NCBI RefSeq assembly: GCF_030551255.1
Contig: NZ_CP130630.1
Location: 558,001 to 622,000, forward strand
Length of the DNA stretch: 64,000 nucleotides
From: Streptomyces sp. NL15-2K
GTDB taxonomy: Bacteria > Actinomycetota > Actinomycetes > Streptomycetales > Streptomycetaceae
Reading direction: 5' to 3'
Position 1 is the first letter of the stretch. Each line of letters starts with the position of its first letter. The notes beneath the pieces are model-generated. The model saw only the letters and a program-made list of their open reading frames with translations. It was not told the DNA's origin and did no database searches. Positions 56,503 through 64,000 of this stretch are shown in pieces. The position numbers and the translations under genes are program-made.

Positions 56503-58356
56503 CTAGCCTCCGACCCCGCACAGCGTCAGCTCCGGCTCCCCCTGCGCGTCCTCGGCCCCGATGACCGCCGTAAAGGCGTCCGTCCGTACGTTCAGCCAGT
56601 CCTCGCCCCGCTCCACCGACACCGTGAGCGGTTCCTCGGAGCCGTACCGTACCGCGAACACATGCAGGTCGTCCGGCGCGTCGGTGATCGGGTCGGCCTC
56701 CAGGGCCGTCGAGCTGACCAGGTGCCGCCAGCCCTGGTCCGGGTTGCCGTAACCGCGCGGGTCGGCGGCGAGGGCGAAGGCTGCCTGTTCCTGGGTGAGC
56801 TCCGAGCGGGCGTCGAAGTGCTCCGCGCCCTCGGTGCCCGGGTGTGTGAGGCGCAGGGTGCCCGCCGAGGACACGGCCGCGTCCGCCGTACGCCGGACCC
56901 GGTCGCCGTCGTCCTCGGCGTACGGCAGGCCGGCCAGCAGGTACGGCGTCCCGTCGAGGCGTTCGACGGCGACCGTCGTCCACAGGGTCGTGCCGTCGGT
57001 GACGTACAAGGAGCGCACGTGCCGCAGGACGTGGTCGCGGCCGACGACCGGCTTGGTGACCAGCTTGGCCGTCAGTCCGTCGGCGCGGACGTCCCGGACG
57101 CGGACCTCGCCCATGGGGCGGCACAGCAGGAAGCCGTCCGTGACGGGGCCGAAGCCGTGCTGCCGGTTGACGGCCGCGGGCAGGTAGTAGGTGCCGCCCG
57201 CCTCCACCACCGCCGGAGTCATGCGGTCGTCGAAGGCCACCGAGACGGTGCCCGCGCGCAGTTGGTGCCGGGCGGCCGCCCTGGACGGCTCACGGTGCCA
57301 GCGCGTGGTGTCCTCGGTCTGCCAGACCAGCATCCACGCGAAGTGGCCGTCGACCTCGCCGTCCGCCTTGACCGCGTGGCGGCCCCAGCGGGTGTCGCCC
57401 CGGTAGCGGCCCAGGTCGGAGCCGATGCGGGCGCCGAAGTAGCGCAGGCCGAGGACCGCCTCGAAGCCGGAGTGCTGTTCGCTGTAGCGCGGGCCGCCAT
57501 TGTCGAAGCCGCCGCCGGTGAGGCGGGCGTCGATGTAGCGGGCGAGCGCGTCGCCGTCCTCGCCGAACATCTCCTCGCCGCTGATCCGGTGGGCCTGGGC
57601 GAGGAAGGAGAGGGAGATCGGTCCGTAGTTGTTGTCGTAGGCGCCGCCGTGCTCCGGAGGCAGCAGGGCGCCCCGGTCGCGCACCCGGTGGGCGCGGATC
57701 TCGTCGGTGTACAGCTCCAGCGCCCGCGCGCGGACCGGCTCGCCCTCCTCGGCCGGCAGATGACGGGCCAGCATCAGACCGCCGACCACGCATCCGATCG
57801 CCTGGTTGCCCGCCTCCTGCGGGTTGAAGAAGGTCGCCTCGGTCAGCCGGCGCCAGTAGCCGTGCGCCACTTCCAGCAGCCGGGCGCGCGGTTCGTCGTC
57901 GATCAGGCCGTCGGCCAGGTCCAGCACGTTGACCGCCTGGAGCAGCGCCCAGACCGTGCTGGGCCAGTCGCCGATGGGGTGCGCGCCCGGGGCGAGGGTG
58001 TAACGGGCGTACGGCAGACCGGAGTCACGGATCCTCAGGTTGGGGTAACCGGGGTTGTCCTCGACGTAGACCCGCTCGCGCAGATGGAAGGCGAGGCTGC
58101 GGTGCACCGCCTCCGGCAGCCGCGGGTCCTTGGAGCGCTGCCAGGCGAGCGCGAGGAGCGAGGTGATGCCGAGCGAGGTGTCGCCGATGTCGTCGACGCA
58201 CTCGGGGTGTTCGAGGTTGCCCTCGGGTGTCATGCGCGTAAGGGCCTGCTCGACGACGTCGGCGAGGACCGCGTCGTACGCCTCGGGGCTGTCGGGCAGG
58301 TCGTGCAGGGGGCCGCGCTGGTGCGTGAGGTGCACGGGAGGGGACGTGAGGTGCAC
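56503..58356 (-). CDS. Large glycan-active enzyme candidate (unassigned), operon end
   Basis: A 617-residue protein of unrecognised family. Residues about 25-360 are helical, with repeated aromatic/acidic patches (VDDIGDTSLGITSLLALAWQRSKDPRLPEAVHRSLAFHL; GDWPSTVWALLQAVNVLDLADG; GGAYDNNYGPISLSFLAQAHRISG; GGFDNGGPRYSEQHSGFEAVLGLRYFG), which fits an (alpha/alpha) toroid; residues 370-610 are strand-rich (AVVEAGGTYYLPAAVNRQHGFG; LWTTVAVERLDGTPYLLAG) as in lyases and some hydrolases. There is no signal peptide. As the last gene of the ROK/ABC operon it probably acts on the imported oligosaccharide. GTG start; a downstream start is possible. Confidence 0.6.
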   Translation of the reverse strand: MHLTSPPVHLTHQRGPLHDLPDSPEAYDAVLADVVEQALTRMTPEGNLEHPECVDDIGDTSLGITSLLALAWQRSKDPRLPEAVHRSLAFHLRERVYVEDNPGYPNLRIRDSGLPYARYTLAPGAHPIGDWPSTVWALLQAVNVLDLADGLIDDEPRARLLEVAHGYWRRLTEATFFNPQEAGNQAIGCVVGGLMLARHLPAEEGEPVRARALELYTDEIRAHRVRDRGALLPPEHGGAYDNNYGPISLSFLAQAHRISGEEMFGEDGDALARYIDARLTGGGFDNGGPRYSEQHSGFEAVLGLRYFGARIGSDLGRYRGDTRWGRHAVKADGEVDGHFAWMLVWQTEDTTRWHREPSRAAARHQLRAGTVSVAFDDRMTPAVVEAGGTYYLPAAVNRQHGFGPVTDGFLLCRPMGEVRVRDVRADGLTAKLVTKPVVGRDHVLRHVRSLYVTDGTTLWTTVAVERLDGTPYLLAGLPYAEDDGDRVRRTADAAVSSAGTLRLTHPGTEGAEHFDARSELTQEQAAFALAADPRGYGNPDQGWRHLVSSTALEADPITDAPDDLHVFAVRYGSEEPLTVSVERGEDWLNVRTDAFTAVIGAEDAQGEPELTLCGVGG

Positions 58357-58405
58357 GGGGATCAGCCCTTCATGCCTGAGGTGGCCATGGTGTGGGTCGT
58401 CGGGG

Positions 58406-60124
58406 TCACACGACAGTAGCGGGCCGGCGGACGCGCAGTGCGACGGTCAGTGTGTGCGGGCCATGTCCACCGATGTAGACGCGGTTCCCGGTCGTCGCAT
58501 CGGTGCCGCCCACCACGGTGTAGTCCTGACCCGGGTCGTACCGCAGTACGTCGCTCCGGTCCGGCCCGGCCAGCGGTTCGCCCGCCTCGACGTCGGCCTC
58601 GATCCGGATCTCGTCGTCACCGACCCGGTAGGTCATCGGCCCGGTCGTCAGGCACCAGCGTCCGTCGCCGATCGGTACCGCGCCCTCCGGCACGCCACCC
58701 GGCCGGAAGGTCAGTTCGAGGGCCCAGGGCACCCGTGGTCCGCTGATGTCGATCCGCAGATCGGCACCGTCTGCCCTCAGGTCCACCTCGACACGGGTCG
58801 TGTGGGAGACCTCGTCCCGAGGCCGGTCCGGGAAGGCCATCGCGGCCGAGAAGCGTCCCTCGTCCGCCATCCGGTAGGCGCCGTCGTCCTGTCGCCGGTC
58901 CGGCGGGAGCGGCTGGTAGTAGGCGGCCGTGAGGGTTTCGGTGAGCCGGTAGCGGTTGTCGGCGAGCTGTTGCATGCCGGCGGCGCGGAACGGGCCCAGG
59001 TCGAAGAACCCCCGCGTCAGACGGACCGCGTCGAGGACGGCGTCGCCGGCGAACAGGCGCAGGAAGGTGGGATTGCAGGCGAGGCCCGAGCGGATGCGCC
59101 GGTGCTCGGGCACGTCGGAGCCGCCGTACACCACCGTGTGCGCGGTGGCCGAGGCGCGTGCGGCGAGGCGTGCGGTGGTGAGGTACCGGTCGCGCGGAAG
59201 GGTCTCCGCAGTCAGGGCCGGCAGGGCGAGGCACAGGTCCGGGGTGAGGAGGGTCTCGGCGAGCAGGTCGGGGTCGTCGATGCCGCCGGCGGCCGCCTGC
59301 CGCGCCACCCGGGCGAAGTCGCCCCGGCCGGTGCGGATCGCGAGCAGCCGGTAGTGCGGCAGGTAGGGCGCCAGCGGGAACGGGTGGTTCTGGTCCTGCC
59401 GTCGCGAGTGGACGGTCTCCACCGTGCCGTCCGGCCTGATCAGGTCCAGGGTCGTGGCGAGATTGCGTTCGACGGCGTACAGCAGGTCGGCGCGGCCGAG
59501 CACTTCGGCCAGCAGCAGCAGCGACGGGTTGGACACATGGGCCGCGTAGTTGGCGCTCCGTTCCGAGTACAGGCCCTCCGCGTCGATGTCGACGCCCTCT
59601 GCGAGCCACTCCTCGACGCGGTCGAGCAGCCGGTCGTCGGGGAACGACCGGTGCAGCCGGGCCAGCGCCGCGCACAGCTCCCAGCGGTGGTTCGGGGTGT
59701 GCACGCCACCGGTCAGGAGACTGGCGGTGGCGGCGCCGGCGATCTCGGCGAGCGCGGCCGTGACCTCGCGCAGTTCGGGCCCCGCGCCGCCGGCGAGGAC
59801 GTGCGCGTCGCACACGTCGTTGACGGTGAACGCGGAGTCCGGCGGTGACTGCACGTTGTCTCCGCCGGCGAAGAGGCCGGTGGGTGTCTGCACGGCCCGC
59901 AGGGCGCGGAGATGGGTCATCGCGGCGGCGACGGCCTGCCTGCTGCCGTGCAGTGCCGAGTCCGGGGACCGGTATGCCGCGACCAGGGTCTTCACCCGCC
60001 GCGCCAGAGCACGGTGCGGCACACCGGCGGGTTCCTCGTCGGGGCAGGCCGCCAGCGGGGCGGCCGACCGGTCGGCGGCGCGGGCCACCGCGCGGAGGAA
60101 CTCGTGGTCGAGCGCGGTGGGCAC
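58406..60124 (-). CDS. Large glycan-active enzyme candidate (heparinase/lyase-like toroid)
   Basis: A 572-residue cytoplasmic protein. The first 300 residues are helical with possible catalytic signatures: GGVHTPNHRWELCAALARLHRSFPDD (Asn-His pair), LYSERSANYAAHVSNPSLLLLAEVLG (Tyr/Arg-rich helix) and VETVHSRRQDQNHPFPLAPYLPHYRLLA. The second half is beta-rich. This organisation, an alpha/alpha barrel followed by antiparallel beta sheets with N-H, Y and R residues on facing helices, recalls polysaccharide lyases (PL8/PL12/PL21-like), but no family can be named. It starts at a GTG three bases after the ABC permease stop. Function as an oligosaccharide lyase is an inference. Confidence 0.6.
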   Translation of the reverse strand: MPTALDHEFLRAVARAADRSAAPLAACPDEEPAGVPHRALARRVKTLVAAYRSPDSALHGSRQAVAAAMTHLRALRAVQTPTGLFAGGDNVQSPPDSAFTVNDVCDAHVLAGGAGPELREVTAALAEIAGAATASLLTGGVHTPNHRWELCAALARLHRSFPDDRLLDRVEEWLAEGVDIDAEGLYSERSANYAAHVSNPSLLLLAEVLGRADLLYAVERNLATTLDLIRPDGTVETVHSRRQDQNHPFPLAPYLPHYRLLAIRTGRGDFARVARQAAAGGIDDPDLLAETLLTPDLCLALPALTAETLPRDRYLTTARLAARASATAHTVVYGGSDVPEHRRIRSGLACNPTFLRLFAGDAVLDAVRLTRGFFDLGPFRAAGMQQLADNRYRLTETLTAAYYQPLPPDRRQDDGAYRMADEGRFSAAMAFPDRPRDEVSHTTRVEVDLRADGADLRIDISGPRVPWALELTFRPGGVPEGAVPIGDGRWCLTTGPMTYRVGDDEIRIEADVEAGEPLAGPDRSDVLRYDPGQDYTVVGGTDATTGNRVYIGGHGPHTLTVALRVRRPATVV

Positions 60125-60127
60125 GGG

Positions 60128-61030
60128 TCAGTCCTTCAGTCCGGCATTGATGTCGGCGCTCATGACGTAGCGCTGGAAGACCAGGAAGATGGCGATCAGA
60201 GGGATCATGGAGATGACCGATGCGCCGAGCAGTACCGACCAGTTGATGTTCTGTGCGCCGACGATGCTCTGGATGCCGATCTGCACGGTGAACTTGTTGG
60301 GGTCGTTGAGCATCAGAAGCGGCCAGATGTAGTCGTTCCACCGCCACTGGAAGGACAGGATGGCGAGGGTCAGCATGATGGGCCGGGAGAGCGGCACCAT
60401 GATCCGCAGGAAGATCGACAGTTCGCGGGCGCCGTCGATGCGTGCGGCTTCCACGAGTTCGTCGGGAACCGTCAGGAAGAACTGGCGGAACATGAAGCAT
60501 CCGGTCGCGGTGAGCACGGCCGGGAGGATGATGCCGGCGAACGAGTTGTAGAGGCCGAGGTTGCGGACCACCAGGAATTCCGGGGCGAGCATGACCTCGG
60601 ACGGCAGCATCGTGGTGGCCAGGATGCAGATGAAGAACGCCTTGAGCCACCTGTTGTCGTACTTGGCCAGCGCGTACCCGGTGCAGCAGCTGACTCCCAC
60701 CGTGAGGATCGTCGTGATCACGCACACGATGGTCGTGTTGATGAAGTACTGGGAGAAGTTGGCGCTGTCCCACGCTGCCTTGAAACCCGACAGGGTGGGG
60801 TTGTGCGGAACCAGCGTCAGCGGATAGGAGAACAGGTCGCTGGCCGGCTTGAGGGAGCTGAGGAGGAACCACAGCACCGGCAACCCGTACAGGCACGCCA
60901 GGATCCACAGCAGTGTCGTCGCGGGCACCGCCCGCCGGAGCCCACCGCTGCCCGCGCTGCGGGGGCGCTTCTTGGAGACGGCTCGTCCGGGATCGGCGTC
61001 GACCGGGCGTGGCATGTCTGTGGTTGTCAT
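60128..61030 (-). CDS. Carbohydrate ABC transporter permease (MalG-like)
   Basis: A 300-residue permease with six predicted membrane helices. The cytoplasmic EAA loop reads EAARIDGARELSIFLRIMVPLSRP, which docks the ATPase. The N-terminal 30 residues are Arg/Pro-rich and cytoplasmic; YPLTLVPHNPTLSGFKAAWDSANFSQYFINT is typical of MalG-type proteins. Its start overlaps the stop of the partner permease (ATGA), so both are made in equal amounts. The ATPase gene is not in the operon; Streptomyces usually shares an MsiK-type ATPase encoded elsewhere. Confidence 0.93.
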   Translation of the reverse strand: MTTTDMPRPVDADPGRAVSKKRPRSAGSGGLRRAVPATTLLWILACLYGLPVLWFLLSSLKPASDLFSYPLTLVPHNPTLSGFKAAWDSANFSQYFINTTIVCVITTILTVGVSCCTGYALAKYDNRWLKAFFICILATTMLPSEVMLAPEFLVVRNLGLYNSFAGIILPAVLTATGCFMFRQFFLTVPDELVEAARIDGARELSIFLRIMVPLSRPIMLTLAILSFQWRWNDYIWPLLMLNDPNKFTVQIGIQSIVGAQNINWSVLLGASVISMIPLIAIFLVFQRYVMSADINAGLKD

Positions 61031-61938
61031 CGGTTCTCCACCCGCCGGTTGACGATCAGCTGGATGATCGCGACGGCCATCAGGATGAGCATGAGCACGA
61101 ATGACGCGGCGCTCGCGTAGCCGATCTGGCCCCGTTTGAAGCCGGTCTCATAGATGTACTGGACCATCAGGTTGTTCGACGTTCCGGGTCCGCCGTTGTT
61201 GAGGGCGACGAACACCGGGTATTCCTTCATCGCGTTGATCGTGTTGAGCAGGATGACGATGAACGAGGTGGGCGCGATGCTCGGCAGCGTGATGCTGATG
61301 AACTGGCGCCACGGGCCGGCGCCGTCGAGCTGGGCCGCCTCGTAGTACGACACCGGTACGTTCTTGATCGCCGCGATGAACAGCAGCATCGAGAAGCCCG
61401 TCCAGGCCCAGGATGCCGCCATCACCACCACTATCAACGACAGGTCCGCGTTCGACTGCCACGGAACGGCACTTCCGCCGAGCTTCCCGATGACGTAGTT
61501 GACCAGTCCGAAGTTCTCACCGAACAGCCACCGCCACAGGACACCCACGACGATGGGCGACAGAAGCCACGGGATGAAGAAGATGACGCGGGCTACCGAC
61601 GTGCCCTTGGCGTTCTTGCTCACCACCAGGTTGGCGGCGAGCAGCGAGAGCGCGAAGTTCAGCGGAACGAACAGCACGGCGTACAGCAGCGTCCGGGTCA
61701 GCGCGTCGTAGAAGGTGGAGTCCCCGAACAGGTTGTCGTAGTTGTCCAGTCCGATGAACTGGAACGCCCCCACACCCGTGTAGTTCGTGAAGGAGTAGAC
61801 GAGCCCGATCACCGCCGGCCAGACGAAGAACAGGGCGAAGAGCACGACATTGGCCGCGATGAGGACGAGCGGCGCGACGATGTACTTGTTGCGTCTCCTG
61901 GGCGGGCTCACGGACACGTCCGAGGCGCGTTTTGTCAT
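61027..61938 (-). CDS. Carbohydrate ABC transporter permease (MalF-like)
   Basis: A 303-residue permease with six membrane helices. The EAA loop is EAAQLDGAGPWRQFISITLPSIAP. The N-terminus (SVSPPRRRNKYIVAPLVLIAANVVLFALFFVWPAVIGLVYSFTNYTG) and the FIGLDNYDNLFGDSTFYDALTRTLLYAVLFVPLNF segment are characteristic of MalF/MsmF-type subunits. It pairs with the MalG-like permease and the lipoprotein encoded upstream. A hairpin lies between it and the lipoprotein gene and probably lets the binding protein be made in excess. Confidence 0.93.
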   Translation of the reverse strand: MTKRASDVSVSPPRRRNKYIVAPLVLIAANVVLFALFFVWPAVIGLVYSFTNYTGVGAFQFIGLDNYDNLFGDSTFYDALTRTLLYAVLFVPLNFALSLLAANLVVSKNAKGTSVARVIFFIPWLLSPIVVGVLWRWLFGENFGLVNYVIGKLGGSAVPWQSNADLSLIVVVMAASWAWTGFSMLLFIAAIKNVPVSYYEAAQLDGAGPWRQFISITLPSIAPTSFIVILLNTINAMKEYPVFVALNNGGPGTSNNLMVQYIYETGFKRGQIGYASAASFVLMLILMAVAIIQLIVNRRVENR

Positions 61939-62014
61939 CTTCCTGACTCCGTGCTGGTGGATTGGATTGCTGTGGGCTCACGCCATGAGCCCGGCATCAC
62001 GTGGGCGCCCGAGG

Positions 62015-62046
62015 CCGGGCGGCGGGGTCGGGACACCGCCGCCCGG
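62015..62046 (-). terminator. Attenuating hairpin between binding-protein and permease genes
   Basis: A perfect 11-bp stem (CCGGGCGGCGG / CCGCCGCCCGG, 10-base loop) in the 124-base gap. Such hairpins usually give partial termination or protect the upstream mRNA, raising the lipoprotein-to-permease ratio. Confidence 0.65.
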
Positions 62047-62062
62047 GCCTGCCGGCCTACGC

Positions 62063-63388
62063 TCAGCCGCCGACCTGCTGGTTGTAGCCGGACACGATGT
62101 TCTCCAGTGCCTTGTCGGCCGACTGCTGCCCGTTGATCGCCTTGCCGAGCTCCGTCTTGGTCGGGTCCTCGGTGAGGCTCTTGCCCTTCAGCACCCAATT
62201 CGTCTGCGCGGTGTTGAAGTACCCGGAGATCGGGGCGTAGAGCGGGATGGACTCGTTGTACAGCTTGAACGCCGCCTGCGCCGCCTCGGAGGTGAAGGGG
62301 TACTTCGGGTTCAGACCGCTCTCGACCGGCAGGAACCCGGACGCCTCGCACAGCGCCTGGTAGTGGGCCGGCTCGTACAGCCAGGACAGGAACTTCGTCG
62401 CGGCGGTGGCCGCGTCGCCGTTGTTGTTGAAGCCCACCGTCAGGCCGCCGCTGTTGACGTCGCTGGCCTGCACCGGCTGGGCGGGAGTCGGGACGCTCGC
62501 CCAGTCGAACTTCTTGATGCTCTCCGCGAAGGCGGGAACCTGCCACACACCGGACCAGTAGGCGACCACGTCACCGCTCTGGAACATGGCCGACGGGTCG
62601 GCGCCGCTCGTCCACACCGACTTCGGCATGGTCTTGTCGTCGTTCAGCCCGACGAAGTAGTTCACGGCCTTCTTGGTCGCCGCGTCCGCCGAGAACTTGC
62701 CGGAGGAGTCCGCGTGGACGTACTTCCCGCCCATCTCGTACACCATGGCGCGCAGCCGGGACGGCGACTGGTCGAACGTCAGGGAGTACTTGGCGCCGGT
62801 CTTCTCACGGACCTTGTTCGCCGCGGCGATGAAGTCGGTCCAGGTCCAGGTCTTCTGGGGCGAGGTCGGGAAGGCGACGCCGGCCTTCTTGAACAGCGTC
62901 TCGTTGATGAACATGCCGGACGCGGTGACGTCCGAGGGGATGGCCAGCACCTTCCCGGACGAGTCCTTGGCGAGGAAGTTGGCGTTGATCTTGTTGCTCT
63001 TGTTGTTGGCGATGGAGCTGAGGTCGATCAGCTTGTTCGACCAGATCGGGTCCAGCGCCGGCACGGTCGCCACGTCGGGCAGCGAGTTCGCCTGCGCGGC
63101 GTTGCGCAGCTTCGGCGCATAGCCGTCGTAGGGGATGTTGACGAGCTTGACCTTGACGCCGGTTTCCTTCTTGTACTGCGCCACCATCTTCTTCCAGCCC
63201 GCGTCCTGCCCCGGAACCGTGGAGATCCAGAACGTCAGCGACTTGGAGTTCCCGCCCGAGCCGGAGTCCGACCCGCCGCAGGCGGAGAGCAACAGGGCAC
63301 CTGCCGTGGCCACGGCAGCGAGGGGAACCAGGCGGCGCATGCCGCCGCGGCCGAGTCGGCGGGAGCGCCGCACACCCACAGTGGTCAT
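62063..63388 (-). CDS. Extracellular solute-binding lipoprotein (sugar ABC importer)
   Basis: A 441-residue family 1 solute-binding protein. The signal peptide ends in the lipobox LLLSACGG, with Cys37 as the lipid-attachment site. The mature protein begins SDSGSGGNSKSLTFWISTVPGQDAGWKKMVAQYKKETGVKVKLVNIPYDGYAPKLRNA and contains the typical segments LPDVATVPALDPIWSNKLIDLS, TWTDFIAAANKVREKTGA and TVGFNNNGDAATAATKFLSWL. It captures an oligosaccharide for the two permeases downstream. AAGGGA precedes the ATG. The 270-base upstream region has an AAGCGCTT core at 63622 and is the likely operon control region. Confidence 0.93.
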   Translation of the reverse strand: MTTVGVRRSRRLGRGGMRRLVPLAAVATAGALLLSACGGSDSGSGGNSKSLTFWISTVPGQDAGWKKMVAQYKKETGVKVKLVNIPYDGYAPKLRNAAQANSLPDVATVPALDPIWSNKLIDLSSIANNKSNKINANFLAKDSSGKVLAIPSDVTASGMFINETLFKKAGVAFPTSPQKTWTWTDFIAAANKVREKTGAKYSLTFDQSPSRLRAMVYEMGGKYVHADSSGKFSADAATKKAVNYFVGLNDDKTMPKSVWTSGADPSAMFQSGDVVAYWSGVWQVPAFAESIKKFDWASVPTPAQPVQASDVNSGGLTVGFNNNGDAATAATKFLSWLYEPAHYQALCEASGFLPVESGLNPKYPFTSEAAQAAFKLYNESIPLYAPISGYFNTAQTNWVLKGKSLTEDPTKTELGKAINGQQSADKALENIVSGYNQQVGG

Positions 63389-63617
63389 CTTCGATCCCTT
63401 TTCGTCGTAGGAGACGGCCCGGCGCCGACCGAGGCGGCACGGGTGCATTGTGCAAGAAGAGTCACTTTCCGGGGGCGCGGCCTCGCCCGGCCGCATCGTC
63501 CACGCGGGGCGGGATCCCCGGCCGTCCTGGCCGTCACCGCACGGGCACGCCCTCGTGCGGCTGCCGTACGTCGTGTACGGCTGGGACGCTCGCCCCAAGC
63601 CGGCGTCCCGGCCGACT

Positions 63618-63632
63618 TAGAAAGCGCTTGTC
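63618..63632. promoter_or_regulatory. AAGCGCTT-centred palindrome near the ABC operon
   Basis: TAGAAAGCGCTTGTC contains the 8-bp palindrome AAGCGCTT and resembles LacI- or ROK-type operators. It lies between the regulator gene stop and the lipoprotein gene, 230 bases before the latter. Confidence 0.4.
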
Positions 63633-63661
63633 CGGACATTGGCAGACCGAGTCGGAGGCCG

Positions 63662-64000
63662 TCAATCCTTCGTCCCCGCGGCTTCGGTCACGGTTTGGAC
63701 TCCCCGGGCGACCGCGAGCCGGGCGGCGCCCACGACTGTACCGAGATCTCCGATCGTGCTGCTGACCACCTCGGTGGGCCAGCTCAGCCGGGCCAGCTCG
63801 GCCCGCACACCGGGCAGGAGCTGCGGGTCCGCCCCGGTGCTGCCGCCCAGCACGATCAGCCCCGGGTCCAGCACGGCGGTCACGGCGGCGGCGAGGCGGC
63901 CCACGTCGATGGCGTGGCGGCCCACGACGGCGCGGGCCGCGGCCAGCCCCTCCCCGGCGAGCGCGAAGAGCCGGTCGGCGGTGCTGGGGCACGGCCCGTC
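63662..64000 (-). CDS. ROK-family protein, C-terminal part (window edge)
   Basis: The last 113 residues of a ROK protein: LFALAGEGLAAARAVVGRHAIDVGRLAAAVTAVLDPGLIVLGGSTGADPQLLPGVRAELARL, then TVVGAARLAVARGV at the C-terminus. The stretch DPGLIVLGG is the conserved end-domain motif of ROK proteins. The protein continues beyond the window, so it cannot be told whether an N-terminal DNA-binding domain is present (regulator) or not (kinase). Its position just upstream of a sugar ABC operon, same strand, points to a transcriptional regulator of that operon. Confidence 0.85.
   Translation of the reverse strand, partial: DGPCPSTADRLFALAGEGLAAARAVVGRHAIDVGRLAAAVTAVLDPGLIVLGGSTGADPQLLPGVRAELARLSWPTEVVSSTIGDLGTVVGAARLAVARGVQTVTEAAGTKD

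Noticed and set aside
1..64000. CRISPR arrays, tRNA or rRNA genes
   Set aside because: None seen. The tandem repeats found (8, 14 and 17 bp units) lack spacers, and no cloverleaf-like sequence was recognised.

Overview
The window is a stretch of a Streptomyces (or very close actinomycete) chromosome. The support is very high GC content, frequent GTG starts, GTGA/ATGA stop-start overlaps, and typical Streptomyces families: SpoIIE phosphatases fused to RsbW-type kinases, XRE-DUF5753 and DUF397 regulators, DUF5133, DUF2267, DUF5709, DUF6355, and a 20S proteasome beta subunit. No rRNA, tRNA or core replication or translation genes were seen, so it reads as a mixed metabolic and accessory region.

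Layout. 1-7.2 kb: a nucleotidyltransferase/BON/metallophosphoesterase operon, an M20 amidohydrolase pseudogene broken by a MITE-like element, a molybdopterin oxidoreductase coupled to a small helical protein, and a hemerythrin-domain protein. 7.4-15.1 kb: two MFS exporters, a cytochrome P450, a DUF1932-type dehydrogenase and two secreted proteins. 15.2-24.3 kb: a frameshifted SpoIIE fragment beside an intact multidomain SpoIIE phosphatase, a ferredoxin-NADP reductase behind a possible iron box, a quinone oxidoreductase, and a PadR/membrane-protein pair with a perfect palindromic operator. 24.3-33.2 kb: a mycothiol-dependent enzyme pseudogene (in-frame TAG), a membrane protein whose C-terminus is supplied by a small inverted-repeat element, a two-gene graspetide (ATP-grasp RiPP) locus, a GlxA-type regulator, and an RsbW-like/DUF397/XRE module. 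33.2-43.1 kb: methyltransferase, aldo/keto reductase, Gfo/Idh oxidoreductase, GNAT, a GH64 beta-1,3-glucanase behind LacI-type operators, a MITE and an IS481 insertion nested at CTAG, and a transhydrogenase. 43.3-55.7 kb: APC permease, a Clp-N/HTH regulator, a nickel transporter with a Nur-like box, an orphan proteasome beta subunit, a membrane glycosyltransferase/flippase-like pair, and a GH65 phosphorylase with beta-phosphoglucomutase. 55.7-64 kb: a glycan-use operon (ROK regulator, ABC sugar importer, two large unassigned proteins that may be lyases or hydrolases).

Recurring themes. CTAG-targeted mobile DNA occurs at three loci and creates or replaces stop codons; three genes are broken by different mechanisms (element insertion plus deletion, frameshift, nonsense mutation). 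Several intergenic regions carry perfect palindromes that look like operators for the adjacent regulator or sugar gene. The most system-like loci are the minimal graspetide pair, the ROK/ABC/two-enzyme glycan operon, and the cluster-less molybdopterin oxidoreductase with its coupled partner.
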